Shown one piece after another: positions 11,801 through 25,315 of a stretch of DNA of 64,000 nt. A model generated the notes under the pieces. It was not told where the DNA came from, made no database searches, and saw nothing but the letters and a program-made list of their open reading frames with translations. Within the stretch, counting starts at the first letter, position 1. Every line of letters begins with the position of its first letter. Source of the DNA: Pholis gunnellus (Eukaryota; Chordata; Actinopteri; Perciformes; Pholidae); contig OU342804.1 in the NCBI GenBank assembly GCA_910591455.2, forward strand, positions 31,498,421 to 31,562,420, given 5' to 3'. The position numbers and the translations under genes are program-made.

Positions 11801-14040
11801 CGAAGATCCCGTTTGCCACAACTTCAGTAAATGGGACACATTTTTCCCTTTTAAAATCTCTGTTCATATTAAAAGCTATCTCAGAACCTCTACAATAAGG
11901 CACCCTTTATACAGGTTTCCAAGTTGTAACCAATGGCATGCCTTAAACAAATTTAATAAAGATGTACAAATGCTTTATTAGTTATAAACCATTCCATTAA
12001 ACCAAATCCTTTTGTCTGACTGGACTATGTGAAGACTTATCTTCTGCCGACGGAGGATCTGGACGAAAATCTATTCATTAACAACTTAGTAAGCATTTAT
12101 TAATTTATTACCAACTTACATACCAATTTATAACTGCGTGTTTACCATTTTCCTTTGAGCCTTAAAATAGCTTGTTGTTAAAGACGTATAACTGATCTGA
12201 AAAGCACTATCTATAAACTATTAATAAAGTTGTTATTTAAACCTTTTGAAAGAGCACCTCATCAGAACCTTTTTTTCACTGACTTTTCTTTACAAGTGCA
12301 CACACCTTTCACACAAATAACTAAAGGGTGTTTTTTTATGCTATCATCATCATGTTACATGTGTATGGAAATAAACTAATGGTTCCCAGACAGAATTTGT
12401 ACTTGGTGCCTGCTGATACTGAATGTTGAAAATGTGTCAGAATGGGACTTTTTATCTAACTCTCTCCTAATAATAACTAAATGAAAGAACTGTGCGCTGT
12501 GTAGTTATTATTAGGATTAGACATGAACATAGTCCCTGAGCTCATAGTGGGTGACTGCAGTAACTGGGTGTTCACTTGTAAATAGTGACCCCTAGAGGCA
12601 GATAGGTCTCTCTCTTCCAGACAGCAGTGGTTTGTGCATCTAATTGGATCAGTCAGAGTTTGGCAGAACTGCTCAATGCCCTCTGCAGGCAGCCCACAGC
12701 CAGTTAACTCAGAACATTTCCAAATATTTCAGTCTTTAGTTGTAACAAAAAAGCAAAGTACATAAAATGTTGTTCTTCATGACCGAAGTGATGTTTCAAC
12801 AATCATCAAAATGTTAATGTTTTCACCTACAGAATGAAAAGGTTTTCAAAAGCTCAGCCGAATTGCATGCCTTTAAACCAAAACCATTGTTGAAATAAAT
12901 AATAGTTTTACACAGTTATAAACAATTTTGCCATAATCTGAATATTTAGAAAGAAAAGCCACTTAAAAGTATTACTTTTAAAAATGACATACAAACCTAA
13001 ATAAGAAATTCTTCTGCAGAAGACCTTAATGGACTATATGTGGCAACTTTACCCATTTTCCACAGGGAATTGCATAATGTAGACAAATGCATTGGTACAA
13101 GTCACGGAGTGACTCCAGTCTGGCAGTAGTTCAGAAACAGCTGTCTAGCTGGCCAGCATCCAACTGAACTGTGCCAACAATATCAGAGGAAATATCGCTC
13201 CACCTCTGTTTGGATACACAGAACATGACACTGATAAACACATTCACTGTAAGGTAGGACACCTTTTCACACCATACAGAGACATGTGATACGTTAATCA
13301 TATCTCTGTCCAACAGATCCATGCTTAGTGTGTGAAAAGATTTGGTTTTGATGTCCACAACATTGGGAATCTCAACTCACTTTCTGTAGGTGTTATGTAC
13401 ACCATATTTTCATTGTTGGAAAATTACTTTTATCTGTGGCTCTTCAAACTTTAAGATTGATTTTTGGTTAAAACAAATTCTTGGGGCAAAGAAAAGCAGA
13501 GTAGACGGGGAGTGTTTTAATAGTTAGAATCAGTGATAATGCTTTTTGATCAAAAGTAAATTTAAAAAGCATGGTTATTTTCCTGTATTTATGAATTACA
13601 AGAAGATGCAGTGCATAGCTTTGGAAGTGTTGAATAAACAAGTCAGAGAATTAATGCTTGTATTGTATGTTGAGACATTTTAGGATCTGAATTGCAGCTG
13701 TCACTCAGTGAAATCTAAAACCTCTTTCCCTCAGCATAATTCATTGCGTAAATGCAACCTAAAACCACAATGACTTCAGTACAACATAAACAAAAAATAA
13801 AGCTGCACATACAGTAACTTACGAAGGAGGGACACATCTCGACATCATTTTAATTAAGAGTGATAATAGGAGATTACAGAACCATGGACAGTTACAGCAC
13901 AGAACCTGCCGCTATACTCGGCTCACTTCAGGACTTTAATTCCAGGAACACTCTGAACTAGCCAGCTCAGACTCTAGAGGACCAGTGTCCCAACGCTCAT
14001 AATATCCGCAATATCCATCTTTTCAGCCTTCCAGCATATT
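11801..14040. other. fgf3-fgf4 intergenic DNA, no gene
   Basis: The region is AT-rich with no recognisable exon, RNA gene or mobile element. The longest open frames are about 75 codons and show no domain. Confidence 0.4.
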
Positions 14041-14540
14041 GGTGGTGCAGAAGTCTTACAATCCATCAGGTTCCCTGAAGGTGTGATGGTATGTCAGTCA
14101 ACTTGTTTCCAGCATATGAGGTGATCCAGTACTCTCACTGCTATACTGGAGCTCAGAAGTCCATCAGTTGTTCTGATAGTCTAGGAGTCCATCAGCTCAT
14201 GAGGTCCAGGGCATCTAGCACATTAGTTATCTCTGCTTCCAGTGGCAAATAAGTTGTCCTGGAGGTCAGAAATATGTTTTGCTGGAGCTTCAGTGGTCAA
14301 TAAGTTGTCCTTGAGATCCAGGAGTCCATTCGTTTTCCTGGAGGTATGGCGGTCAATAAGTTGTCCTTGAGGTCCAGTAGTCCACAGTTGGCCTTGTCAG
14401 CCATCCAGGAGGTTTAAATGGACTACTGGCATTATTTTGGTCCATGCATCCTGAGGGTCCTTTGGTCCACCAGATTGGGTCCCGATGGTTGGCTGGTATG
14501 TCAGCCATTTTTTGGGGACTCAAAACCACAGGACTGTCTC
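14040..14540. repeat. Degenerate minisatellite-like repeats
   Basis: Variants of GGTCAATAAGTTGTCCTTGAG followed by GTCC(A)GGAGTCCA recur. The clearest copies start near 14243, 14294 and 14349, about 50-56 bp apart. More diverged GTCCATCAG/GTCCAGTAG phrases occur on either side. The array is old and imperfect, has no coding frame, and gives CCA/GTCC-rich low complexity. Confidence 0.6.
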
Positions 14541-15830
14541 TAAGATCTGACTGCATTCATGCAGCCATTTTGTAGCACACAAAGAAACAATGTTGTTGTA
14601 TATTGTAGATCACCCGAATGTGAACGTGAGAAAACGTTTCATGCGTGGTCAATGAGGAGCAGGACTGAGCCACCCCAGAGATCAAAGGACTCTGTCTCTG
14701 GCCTGACAGAGAAGGAAGACCTTCAGTGCTCGAACATAGAGATAAATAATAGGACACTCGGCAGAGAGGGTAAATGGTAGTGCTCAACATATATTTAAGC
14801 CAGGATAATAGCAGTGATGAAATGGTGAAATAAAGGAAGGGTATGCCATTTAGTTTGGTTTATTTCAATGGACATCAAAAGCAATACACCAGTGCATCTG
14901 AATCACTGTCAAGGATGACACATCAAAGACATGCTGCCATGACAACAGTTTGTTAATATAATTAAAACAAAAAAAGAATTGAACAAAAATCTAAAATTTC
15001 AGAGAATAATGTGAATATTGCTGTCTTTAATACAATATTACACCAAATTGATACTACTTACTTTGTTGTAGGCCTACAAAAGTCCTGAGATGACATCTGC
15101 AATGGTGAGCACACTGGTTTCCCTGTTTGCCATCAACACAACAAAACAGAAAGAGCATTTAGTACTGAAGAGACACAGTAACATCAGATAATAAGAGTAC
15201 ACAAACAAGACAAACTTCAGGTTGTGTAGAATACAATTAAAAAAATATTGATATATATATTCTTGCCATACAAGTTTTTTTATTATTATTTTATTACTAA
15301 AAAGGACACACGCTCTATTGACACATATTACAGTTCACAAACTTGACAACTGATTCAGTTGTAATGTCAGAAGCGTGTAATGTTTTGGCCAACAATGACA
15401 GCCTACTTATCACTCTGCAAACTCTCTATTTCTTACCATTGTTTTCTATAAGGGCCCAGGACATGATTTCCCTTCTACCAGTCTTAAGTTAGAGCTTTTT
15501 TCATCTGGTTGAATTGGACCTGTGTTTTTTCCTGTTATTGTTCATTTATATAACTGTCTCCTGTCTCGACACCACGGTCTGTTAACTTGACCGTTTCCTA
15601 TTTTACATCCTCCCATACATAAATTATGATATTCTGCTGCTGATAATGAAAGCCTTACACAAAGAAGTTTTTTTTATCATAATAACGCCTTTATTCATGT
15701 ATTTTCTACAAACTCTGACTTTTGTCTCAGATAAGACAGCTATTATTTGATTTCAATAAAGCCTCCAGCACTGTTTGTGAGGCTAGTTTGTAGATTTCTT
15801 TTAGGTGCGGAGCTGTGATGTAATGGGTTT
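14541..15830. other. Intergenic DNA upstream of fgf4
   Basis: No exon or clear repeat is recognised. The last 400 bp before the TATA box probably include proximal fgf4 regulatory sequence, but no specific element can be defended. Confidence 0.35.
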
Positions 15831-15835
15831 GTAGG

Positions 15836-15845
15836 TATAAATATA
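15836..15845 (+). promoter_or_regulatory. fgf4: fgf4 TATA box
   Basis: A strong TATAAATATA lies about 190 bp upstream of the best fgf4 start codon. Transcription would begin near 15866, so the ATG at 15851 falls before the likely start site. A five-codon upstream ORF begins at 15874. Confidence 0.6.
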
Positions 15846-16027
15846 GAGGCATGGCTGCACAGCGTCTAGATCAATGTCGCTCCGGCGCTAAAGCCAGTGC
15901 GCCTGTCGGTCTGGGAATGAGCGCAACATCCACACGCTCCTCTCTGACGCGTCGCTGCTTCTTCTTTTTATTCTCGCTTCATTGGAAAGGCAAACGCCGG
16001 GAGGCTGCTTTCAGAGCCAGACCCGGG

Positions 16028-19000
16028 ATGGGCTCTCTGGTGGCCCTGCGGACTGTCCTGGTACTGGGCCTGGTGACCGGACTGGCGGGATGCGCCCTCG
16101 GCTTGAACGGCACAGCGGAGCGCTGGGAGGCCCTCTACTCCCGGTCTCTGGCGCGGATCCCAGGGGAGAAGAGGGAGGAGACCAGCCGGGACAGCGACTA
16201 TCTCCTGGGCATTAAAAGGTTGCGGCGCCTCTATTGCAACGTGGGGATCGGCTTTCATATTCAGGTGTTACCGGACGGTAGAATAATGGGAGTACACAAT
16301 GAAAATGGTCACAGTAAGTTGTGTCAATTATTTATTAATTAGATAGATTATATGCAACTGATTATTCATTTCCTCACTTTTGACACTTTTATTCTAAGTC
16401 AGTTTCTCACAGTGTATAGGACAGTTGTTTTTTTAACAACAATAACAACACAATCATTTACCGTTAAAGTGCATCAAATCTTTTTAAATAGCTTTAGGGA
16501 AATAAACTAAATGACTAAACAATCTTATTTTGAGCATGTTTTCAGTCGCTGACTTTCCCCTCATGCTGATCTAAACCTTTACTTTTCACTCCAGTGAACT
16601 GGACTATGTTGCATGAGATTCTGCTCGTGTTGTCAGTGAACAATTTACAGATAAACTGATTGATCCATGCGTTAGTGCCAACATCTGGACTCCTTCCGTA
16701 GCGCCGCTGAGTTTATGCGCTGGTGCCTTCCGCCTTGTGTGTAACCAGAGCTCGCTGTGATCCAGACCAGCGGCCAGCAGCACCTAAAGTTAGGACACAG
16801 TTCATAGACCCATCTGTTAAAACAGATTAACCCCAGCAGTCCAAGACAAAGTCATACTCTGACTCACATTTGCAGACACGTAGAATAACAAAACAAAAAA
16901 ATCCCTATCATGTCAAATGTAATCCCTGTCATCCCGTGTTTGTGGAGGACGGTCCTATTGGAGCAACAAAAAGGCGACCTGCGGAACTGACAGGCTGTCT
17001 TGGAAAACTTAAACTATGTTGTTTTTTTTGTGCTGCCTCTGTACTATTTTGAGACAAGGCACAAAGATTCAGGGAGATACATTACAGAAAATCTCTGCGA
17101 GGAATTCAAGCCACTGTAAAGCATTTTAAAATGTTGGCAGGAACAAAGGAGACACACTCAGTGGGCTGTAACCCAGCATGTCAAGGCCAAGTGAGAAAAT
17201 CAGTAAACCTTCAAATATCTCTGCATTTAATACTATTTACCTCCGTAGACTTACAAAAGAATACAATAATGACTGATGATTGACAAGATGTTGTGATATG
17301 GTCAGTTGTTACAAGTTAGCAACCACACCTCAGAGGAATTTTTGGTCTTTTTGTGACTTCTGAAAGTCCTATTTTATATGAAATATTTCGTGATATTTAA
17401 TAATGTCTAAACTCAGTTTAGGAATATGGATGGAATACCTTAGTAAGCAAATACACTTTTGATTAGGATTTCATTGCAGTGACAGATTGACTTCACACTG
17501 TCTACTTTTTCACTTTTACTGATAAAAACGAATACACAATGAGATCAGGCTTGCACAGCGCCACATCTTACCAAACCCAATAAGGGTGAAACCAAAATGA
17601 ATCTACTTCTGTTGTTGAGCATCAAAGAGCACACTGTATCATCTTTTAAATGTTTGAATATACGTGGTCATCAGTATTTACAGCTTGAATCTCAGCTAGA
17701 AACTGATTTCTTTAGCTTTCTAATGAGCTCCTGACTTTCCAGCTCATCTCCTGTGACACTCTCAGTAATGTAAGTGTCTCAGTGTGGAGCAGCCGGTTGG
17801 GTTCTCTCCATCAAACCAGTATGTTTCAGTGTGTATGATTTGTTTTCCCTGAAGGTCTTCTGCAGATCTCTCCGGTGGAGAGAGGAGTGGTGACTCTGCT
17901 GGGCGCTGGCAGCAGACTCTTTGTGGCCATGAACCGGCGAGGCAAGCTCTACGGCTCTGTGAGTACGAACACTGTGAACGACTGACACATTATTCATTTA
18001 TTGCTGTCATTAAGTCTGAAAGTACTGGAATGTGCATTTCAAATCATTTCCATAGTATCTCCAGAGTTTTCACCAGTTTTTTTTTCTTCCCTTGGTGTCA
18101 TCAAGAAGTTGATACCAATGCTAGTATTTATACACAACTGCTGCTTAGCATAAAATGGACAAAAGTTGCATCAGCTTGCTAATATATGGCCTGTTCGGAT
18201 TGAAAAATTACCTGAAACTTAATCAAATGCTATTTATTAATTATCTAAATTGAGAAGATTTTTACCAAAATAACACAATATATCTCAAATTACGAAAATG
18301 AATATGCCAATAACATCAAAATCAAAGACTAAATACTAACCAACTACCACTAACTCTGAAACGCATTGCTTCATGTATGCAGACATGTGAAAAACTAATT
18401 CCTACATTTACAAAGGACTAGCATTTAACTTTATTGGATGGTTGGTCCCCAATCGATGGAGGAATGATGTAACAGCTTGTTATGCTGCTGAAATGTCTGC
18501 TGTGATGAAGCTAAGCCAGTTATTAAGTTTTAATGGTGCAGCACAATTAAGTTAATAATTGAATCACTGGTTTGAATCCAGCTAGTTGATGCTAGTTGAG
18601 CTAGAAGAATTGAGAAAGACTTGCCTTTCACAAACTTACTGCTCAAGTTACGGACCTGATGCGACTCAATCCACTTTTGAGCACCAATGTATGGACAAAC
18701 AGCACTTCCTGGTTCTTTTAAAGGTGCAATGTGTAAGATCTAGCCAGAATTTGAGCTTAAAACATTAATTAAATGAAGAAACATTATCAACAGAATGTGA
18801 AGAGCTTGCAGTGCTGACGTTATGTCAGAGACATCTGTGTATTGTGTTGCAGAGATATCTACTGAAATGAGCATGCTAACCAGCTAGCCCCAGCCCGTCC
18901 TGTCTTGTAAAACCGCCTGTTCCTCAAGATGCAATAGCTAGTCACTGTAGCGTCCAGTCTCAGTCCAACATGTGAGGATGAAGAAGCTGTCCCGAGGGCT

Positions 19001-20124
19001 TTTCAATAATACATTCAGGGTCCGTGTACATTTTGACAGTTAGTTTATTGGTTGAAATCCAAAGTGGCAGAAACAAGAAAACAACCTACACCCTCACCTC
19101 ATCCTCCCCACCAGCAGGTGGCTGCTTCGCCGAGAGTACAGCATGCGGTGGCACCATAACATGGGCTTCAGCTAGCAGTTAGCTCAAACTGAAACTGAAA
19201 ACCCCAGCCCTGGGGGTTAGATGCCCTGACTCCCCACCCAATCAGCAAACATTGTGTTGCTGCCGTACACAGGTTAGACCCAGCGCTCCACCAGCTAGTT
19301 GTGACTCCTGGCGCTGGGATCTTTTGCCGGCCAAATCCAAGTTGCCACAGCCTCTAAATGAAGCAAATAAATAAGCTATCAGAATGTAACGTATTCCTAC
19401 CCTGCAGTCACTTAGTAGTTAGCTTTTTTAATAACTGTAGATTTAGATTGTATGGACACAATAGTAGAGGTGAAATGCTGCCCCTGTTTCTTTGGAGTAG
19501 ATGGCTCGGTATTATATGTTGCACCTTTAAAGAATACAACACCATATGCTGATGAAGCAACAGTCTAAAATAAGTTAATAACTTAATTCAATTTGAAACA
19601 GCCTCATGAGTCCAACATCACATACTATTATTCCACTTCCTGAGAGAAAATAGTGTAATCCGAGCATGGTGTCCTGAGTCCTGCCTCATTCACATCATTC
19701 ATCATTTGACAATCAAATTTTTTGTCGAAATCTCTGACTGAAACAACTACTGTACAATAGCTTTGTGGTCAGAAATAAAGCAATTGTTTGATAGTAATCA
19801 CAAAGAACAATACAGACTTGAACCCCCCCCCACACACACACACACACACGTACAAATGTCCCAGAATCTTTGTTTTGTCTCTGCCTTTAAACAATCAGCA
19901 TTTTTAAATAATCCTTATAGTGTGTATCTCCCTCTTTTCTCTTTCAGTTACACTACAACAACGAGTGCAAGTTCAAAGAGAAGCTCCTTGCCAACAACTA
20001 CAACGCCTACGAGTCAGTGGCTTACCCGAGGATGTACATTGGCCTGAGTAAGAACGGCAAAACAAAAAGAGGAAACCGAGTGTCACCCGCCATGACGGTG
20101 ACACATTTCTTGCCAAGAATCTAG
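16028..20124 (+). CDS. fgf4: Fibroblast growth factor 4, complete, 3 exons
   Basis: Coding exons are 16028-16313, 17855-17958 and 19948-20124, joining in frame to 188 aa (human FGF4 is 206). FGF4 is a secreted, heparin-dependent FGFR ligand used in limb/fin bud ridge, tail bud and early embryo signalling. Residues 1 to about 25 form a hydrophobic signal peptide, followed by an N-glycosylation site (NGT). The beta-trefoil core runs from LLGIKRLRRLYCNVGIGFHI through SPVERGVVTLLGAGSRLFVA to NNECKFKEKLLANNYNAYES. The C-terminus is NGKTKRGNRVSPAMTVTHFL plus PRI. FGF6 is the closest alternative, since its C-terminus is similar, but LSKNGKTK and linkage to fgf3 and fgf19 favour fgf4. The start at 16028 has a strong context (G at -3 and +4) and directly precedes the signal peptide. 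An in-frame ATG at 15917 would add 37 residues. Confidence 0.96.
18722..19526. mobile_element. Non-autonomous TTAA-flanked DNA element in fgf4 intron 2
   Basis: The 805-bp segment begins AGGTGCAATGTGTAAGATC and ends ATATGTTGCACCT. Its inverted termini share AGGTGCAA, and it is bounded by TTAA on both sides (18718-18721 and 19527-19530). TTAA target duplications are typical of piggyBac and Kolobok elements. No transposase is encoded. The same terminal sequence is a common dispersed fish repeat (recalled, not searched). Confidence 0.65.
19829..19849. repeat. Short C-tract plus (CA)n in fgf4 intron 2
   Basis: A run of eight or nine C residues is followed by about eight CA units, roughly 100 bp before exon 3. 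It is low complexity. Confidence 0.85.
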
Positions 20125-21180
20125 TGGCTTCATAAATAGACTTCACCTCAATATGGAGACAGAGAGGGGAGGGGGATTCCAAACCATGATGCACTTTCAC
20201 TTATGCAAGTGTATCATATTTCTTTAGCTGTGTATATATTCATTTTTTGTATTTATGTTTAACAATTTTTTTAAGGAGGGGTTTTTGTTTTTTCACTGTT
20301 GGGGGGGGTCAAAGAGGCTAAACGCGTTATTTATATCTTCATTTTCTAATTTATCAGATTGTTGCTGCTACTGAATGGATTCCTGTCTACGGATGTTGGT
20401 TTTTTAACTTTGCACTGATTGGAAAATATGCAACAGTGCATGTTTATGGCTATACAATATTTTTTATTTAAAATATTATTCTCATCAAAACAGGACCTTT
20501 TTGAGCCTAAATAATGTGTCCGAAGTGACACTGATTGCCAAATGCTCCAGCTCTTTTGTGTGGCACTGGAGCCTAATTGAAACAGTATCATCTTACTGCT
20601 GGGGGAAAAGAGAGAGAGGGAGAGGAGGAGGGAGACGAAGAACCCCCACAACCTCCACTGGTCTGTTTATAGACCTGCCAGGGGTGGGGTGAACTTTGAA
20701 CTTTTCTGCTGTCAATCTCAGTCAGACCTATAAGACTGCAGATAGAGAGCGGCATCCTCTTTGACATTCTATAAGTGTGGAATTTGGGCGGTTAAAGGCA
20801 AGGTCAAAGTGCTGAAATGCAATGGAGAAACTGTAGCCTAGACTGTAGAATAGGATTATTCTTTGTGTCAAGTTGTGTCTGATTGTCAGGTAGCTGCTGG
20901 ACTGGAAGAAATAAGTCTGCCTGCTGGTATGAAGCGGGACGGCAGCATCGCTCGGGACTGGGGAACTTTGTGCCAGTTGAACAGATATTTACCATACTGC
21001 CGGTGGTGTGCCAAATTTTGTCCCCCCTAGATCATGTCATTCACTTCATCATATTTGCATTCACTTAAAAAGATACTATGTATTTTTGTTTTTTGAAAGA
21101 AGATATCTTCTTTCTCTTACAAAGGAAAAGTTAATTTAATAAGCAATAAAACAACTCCTAACTCAATCCAATAAACCCTT
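20125..21180 (+). other. fgf4: Probable fgf4 3' UTR
   Basis: The region is non-coding with AT-rich, T-rich and G-rich tracts. The first canonical polyadenylation hexamers after the stop are AATAAA at 21145-21150 and 21170-21175, giving a 3' UTR of about 1.05 kb. A longer form ending near the AATAAA motifs at about 23590 or 23653 cannot be excluded. Confidence 0.4.
21145..21175 (+). terminator. fgf4: Candidate fgf4 polyadenylation signals
   Basis: Two AATAAA hexamers lie 25 bp apart about 1 kb downstream of the fgf4 stop, with T-rich sequence nearby. Usage is unproven. Confidence 0.35.
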
Positions 21181-22854
21181 TAACCTTTGTTGCTGTAATT
21201 TTATAACAGCAAGAAAAAAGCCAGAAAGCAAATAAACGTGTTTCTCAAATTGTCTAATTATTTCTTTAATGATCTTAGTAGCTTGAAAGACAGTCTTCCT
21301 TCAATTTTTTAAAGGCATTTCTCAGGCTGTACATCAATGTCATTTACTAAGTGCATTTCCCCTCCAGTCATTTCCTTATGTAGTAATAAACAAAAACATA
21401 CTCAGGATAAAAAAAGCTCAATTTGTTGAGGATACAAAGTTTGGCACAGTTCCGGTACAACCAGTTTCCAATTCCCTCTTGTTCACCCTCTGTTACTAAA
21501 CCAACAGCCCTTTTCAAGCTTTGCTTTAAATTCCTACAGCATTGGTCGCCCCATGCACTAGCTCAGTGGAGTTTATATATTTCCCAGACTCCTTCTCTCT
21601 GTATTGGTCTCCATCTGTCTCTCTGTGACTCTCTGCAGTTGACTGCAGCCTAGCTCTGGTGGCCATGTTGTCCTAGTTGCGCCTTGTCACGTTCCGGCTA
21701 TCTTTATCCTGCAATTTACTTTTAGAAAGGATAATCATGGGAGAAATATTTAGAGACAGCTGTTAGACTGTACTATATACTAGGGCCAGTAACCCTATAT
21801 TTTTCTTTATATATTTTGTAAATATAACCTCGAAGTAACTAAAGGTGCTGGTATTCCTTTCGGGGGGAGGACAGTTTTAAACCAACAGAGCTGGGAGGAA
21901 GTTGCTGTCTGGAGATGCGAGGTGCGTTTGATATGCTTGCATTGGTGCAGAATAAATCCACCAATCATCAACAACCCATGTCAAAAAATGAACTGGTGAC
22001 ATTTGAACTATTTTCTGTTTTTTATTCTTTACTATGCGCTTCTGTTTTCTTATTCAGTCTTTAATCTAAGAGGTTTGAAATCTCAGCTTCCACATTCCAC
22101 AAAAGATAGCATATATTGTAACCAGTCCAACTCCTGTTGGAATTGGAATTTTTTCTCTGTTGAGTGAGAGTGCCTTTAGTGGAAGTCATGATGCATTAGA
22201 GCAGAGGCCTGCCACACTGAGCGCACACGTTAGGTATTAAGTTGCAAATAGCTCAAGCAAATATCATGCAAACTGTCGCTGTAGTGGCTTTAGGCCGTGA
22301 TTCCTGCAAACCAGCATGGGTGTGGAGACTGACCCAAGCTAAGCAGGCTCACTACTGTGAGATGCATGTCAAATTGTCAGAATAAGTGCACAAGTCACTG
22401 TCTGCTAGTCCTGTAGCGTCTCCTGTTACAGTGGGTCTGTTTAAATCTCCTCTCAAACATTGCAGCTGGTCAGCAGTGATGCATGCAGGTATACTGGTGT
22501 GTCTGGCACTCACAGCTGTGCTCAGTCTTCTCCTGTATCCCTGCTTTGCATAGTGTGCATCGTGTTTACAGTAGAATACCTTTCTGCCCTCTGTCACTGA
22601 CCCAGGGCCAGTCCTCTACTCCGGCTGCTCATTTGGTTATTCAGCTACAGTCCAAGCAAAACCAATGTAGTTCTTAAAGTCCGCAGTCTGTGGCTGGTGT
22701 GGCTAGCTTTCTGCTCAGACGGTCCAAATGGTTCACGTCCATGTGGACTCCTACAGAAAGGCTGCTGTACACTGATCACAAAAAACACTCCATGATTTTA
22801 TTATACTGCCCAACATCATCCCAATATTCCCGAATATCCTCCCAAGTCGCTGTT

Positions 22855-23060
22855 AAAGGGTTAATTCACCCAAATTACAAAAAAAAACATTCTCTCACCT
22901 CCCTCTTGGTATCTAGTCGTGCAGACCATTTTGTTTTTATACATCCCAGGGTTTGAGATATCCATCAGAGACCTCCTCCATCAAACACTAAAAGCAGTGT
23001 CCCTGTCACTATGGATAAGCCACAGAACAACATGGTTTGACTGGAGCTAATTTCTACTGA
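22855..23060. repeat. Dispersed fish repeat fragment
   Basis: The segment beginning GGGTTAATTCACCCAAATTAC and continuing through GAGATATCCATCAGAGACCT resembles a repeat seen in many percomorph genomes (recognition from memory). No ends or target duplication could be defined. Confidence 0.45.
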
Positions 23061-24400
23061 AAATATAGTGCCAATGAACACTAACAGGATGTTATGAGGA
23101 TTATCCAGAGTAGCAGGAACACTGTTCCTAAATATTGCCGTGACGTTTTATTTTAATGAAAGCACAACAAAAGGGAAATATATGAAATATATGACAAACA
23201 AACCTGGACAGAAAAAAATACTATGAATGGCTGGATGTAGTGAGAAGATGTTTTTTTTAATATATATAATTTACGTGATCTGACCATTTTGCAGTGAAAT
23301 TGTGTATCAGGGAGTGTGTCTGTAAACATACTCCATTCAGGAAAAAATAAAGTTAGCCTGTAGTTACAGAACTGACTGGATTGCATTGCTCAAACTGGTT
23401 CTGAATCGTAAACTGTTGATATATTTCTTTCTAACTCTGCTGCCTGGACATTTGTGTTCAGGGAAAGGACTTTCTTTGGAGAGGTGGTGATATGATACTG
23501 TACTATCTATAATTCTGAGTCCTGTGGTCTTTTGACAATTTTGTATCAATTGTTTTTATCAGTTGTCCTGTAGTTTTATACAGGGCCTCAATAAATGTCA
23601 CACTGTATGTGCTGTGCACATGTCTATAGTCGAACTTAAGGCAAGTTGACAATAAAATCCTGATCCCTTAAAGGTAAGGTGTGTTCTTATCTGTGTTTTT
23701 GTAATAAGATTATCTTTTATCATACAGTTATCTTTCAATTAAATGGTTGTGTGTCAAAAAGTGTATTCATTATATAATGCAAACTATTGGGTGTTATAAA
23801 TAACATTGATTTAATTACAGATGTGCTTGATGGGATTGGGCCGGGTCACACAAACAGTTGCAACATCCTACAGCATGTGACTGGTGCTAATCCAGACAGA
23901 ACAGGCACTCTGTCCTCATCTTAAATGTGTTTGCATCTCTCTTCAAGGACAAGACAAACTCACATTTCAGTGTTGATTTTTTATTTATTTATTTTTTTTT
24001 TTACACTGTCACAAGTTTGTCTCTGAGACTTTTACAACAATTGGCATCCTTAAAATGTAGTAACCCATATTTTCTGGTGAACCATACAAGGACACTCCAA
24101 CAAGTAAGTGTTCCACTTCCATAAAGTTGAAACTGCTTTTCAAAAGAATGGTGGAAATTATCCTGAATTGCACTACTAATAAGAATCGTGTCCCCCAAAC
24201 CCTGTATCGTTTTGTCATCTGCTTGATAACAACACCCACATCTTTCAAATTTCACTGCCCACAGTTTGTAACACAGATTCTATGGTATAAATTAAATGTT
24301 TCAAGTCAAAACTTCACAAAAGACATTGTGCAACTGTTTCCACTGACTAATTCTCACCAACTTCCAACTATAACATTCTACGCACCCTTGTAGTTAATTA
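23061..24400. other. Intergenic DNA without a recognised gene
   Basis: The region is AT-rich. It contains AATAAA motifs near 23590 and 23653, which could be distal fgf4 polyadenylation sites, and a T-rich tract at about 23975-24002. Short open frames on both strands show no domain. Confidence 0.35.
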
Positions 24401-24404
24401 ATTG

Positions 24405-24770
24405 TGGACGTGTCAGGGACGGCGTGTCAATATACGATCTTTAAATGCAGTCTTTTCAAAATAAACTTTTGCCTTCACAGGTAGTTAGGTTTAGACAATA
24501 AAACCACTTTGTGAGGTTTTTGAAAGAGCGTAGCTGACGTTAACTTGACTCACTAAACTTGTGTGACTAAGAAGTGAAAAATGTGTCACTTGACTATGAA
24601 CTCATGTGACTAACAACACTAATGAGTCACATGACTGACGTGACTAACATCTGACAAAATGTCAGCGTTTACTTTTTGTTTCACACAGGACACACACACT
24701 GGGCTCCGGGGTGAAAGTCCTGTGTTTGTATGCATTGGGAGTGAGAGCGAGTTGGTTGGGTACAGTGCTC
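24405..24770 (+). repeat. Dispersed repeat, family copy A
   Basis: The block contains GTCAGGGACGGC at about 24412 and, 240 bp on, CTGACAAAATGTCAGCGTTTAC. Both motifs recur in reverse complement at 31560-31760, so the two loci belong to one dispersed family. There is no coding capacity. The class is unknown, probably a non-autonomous DNA element. Confidence 0.6.
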
Positions 24771-25315
24771 TTTAAAGTCCAAATATTCCAATGATCACAC
24801 TATGAACTAATAGATGTCCTGCTGTTCAAACTACATGACTTTAGCCCGGATTTTATGCTCCCCGATCAGCATTGGCTCGTTCACACGTCTTCACTTTAGT
24901 GCTAAGTGTGAACCGTTCAACAACACCAGCTGCATCGCAGACACATCATCTTGCATGTTCACTCCCATGATTGCGGCACACCCGTTTGCACGTGGGTTTT
25001 TGTTTCTTTGTGCCTGTGTTAATTTTTTTGTCAATCACTCCTTCTGCGCACAGTGGAAGTTTTATATATCTTAATTAAACCATGTTGGGGTTAAGTGGAC
25101 AGCTTAGACATTGACATTTTAAACTACATCTTACATGTGTGTGTCCTCTGCAATCTCTGTGATTTGAACTAATGCAGTCCAAAGGTGTCTGGCAGTTGTT
25201 GTTTACCCAAAAGATACATCATTGTACTGTTGCATGCATTTCGACACCAAGTTGTCCAAAATCAAGAGTGCTTTATCAAAGACTTTACAGAGCAGGCCTT
25301 CCAGCATCACTATGT

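Noticed and set aside
15851..16027. ATG at 15851 as the fgf4 start
   Set aside because: It is only 15 bp from the start of the TATA box, so it should lie upstream of the transcript; the signal peptide begins at 16028.
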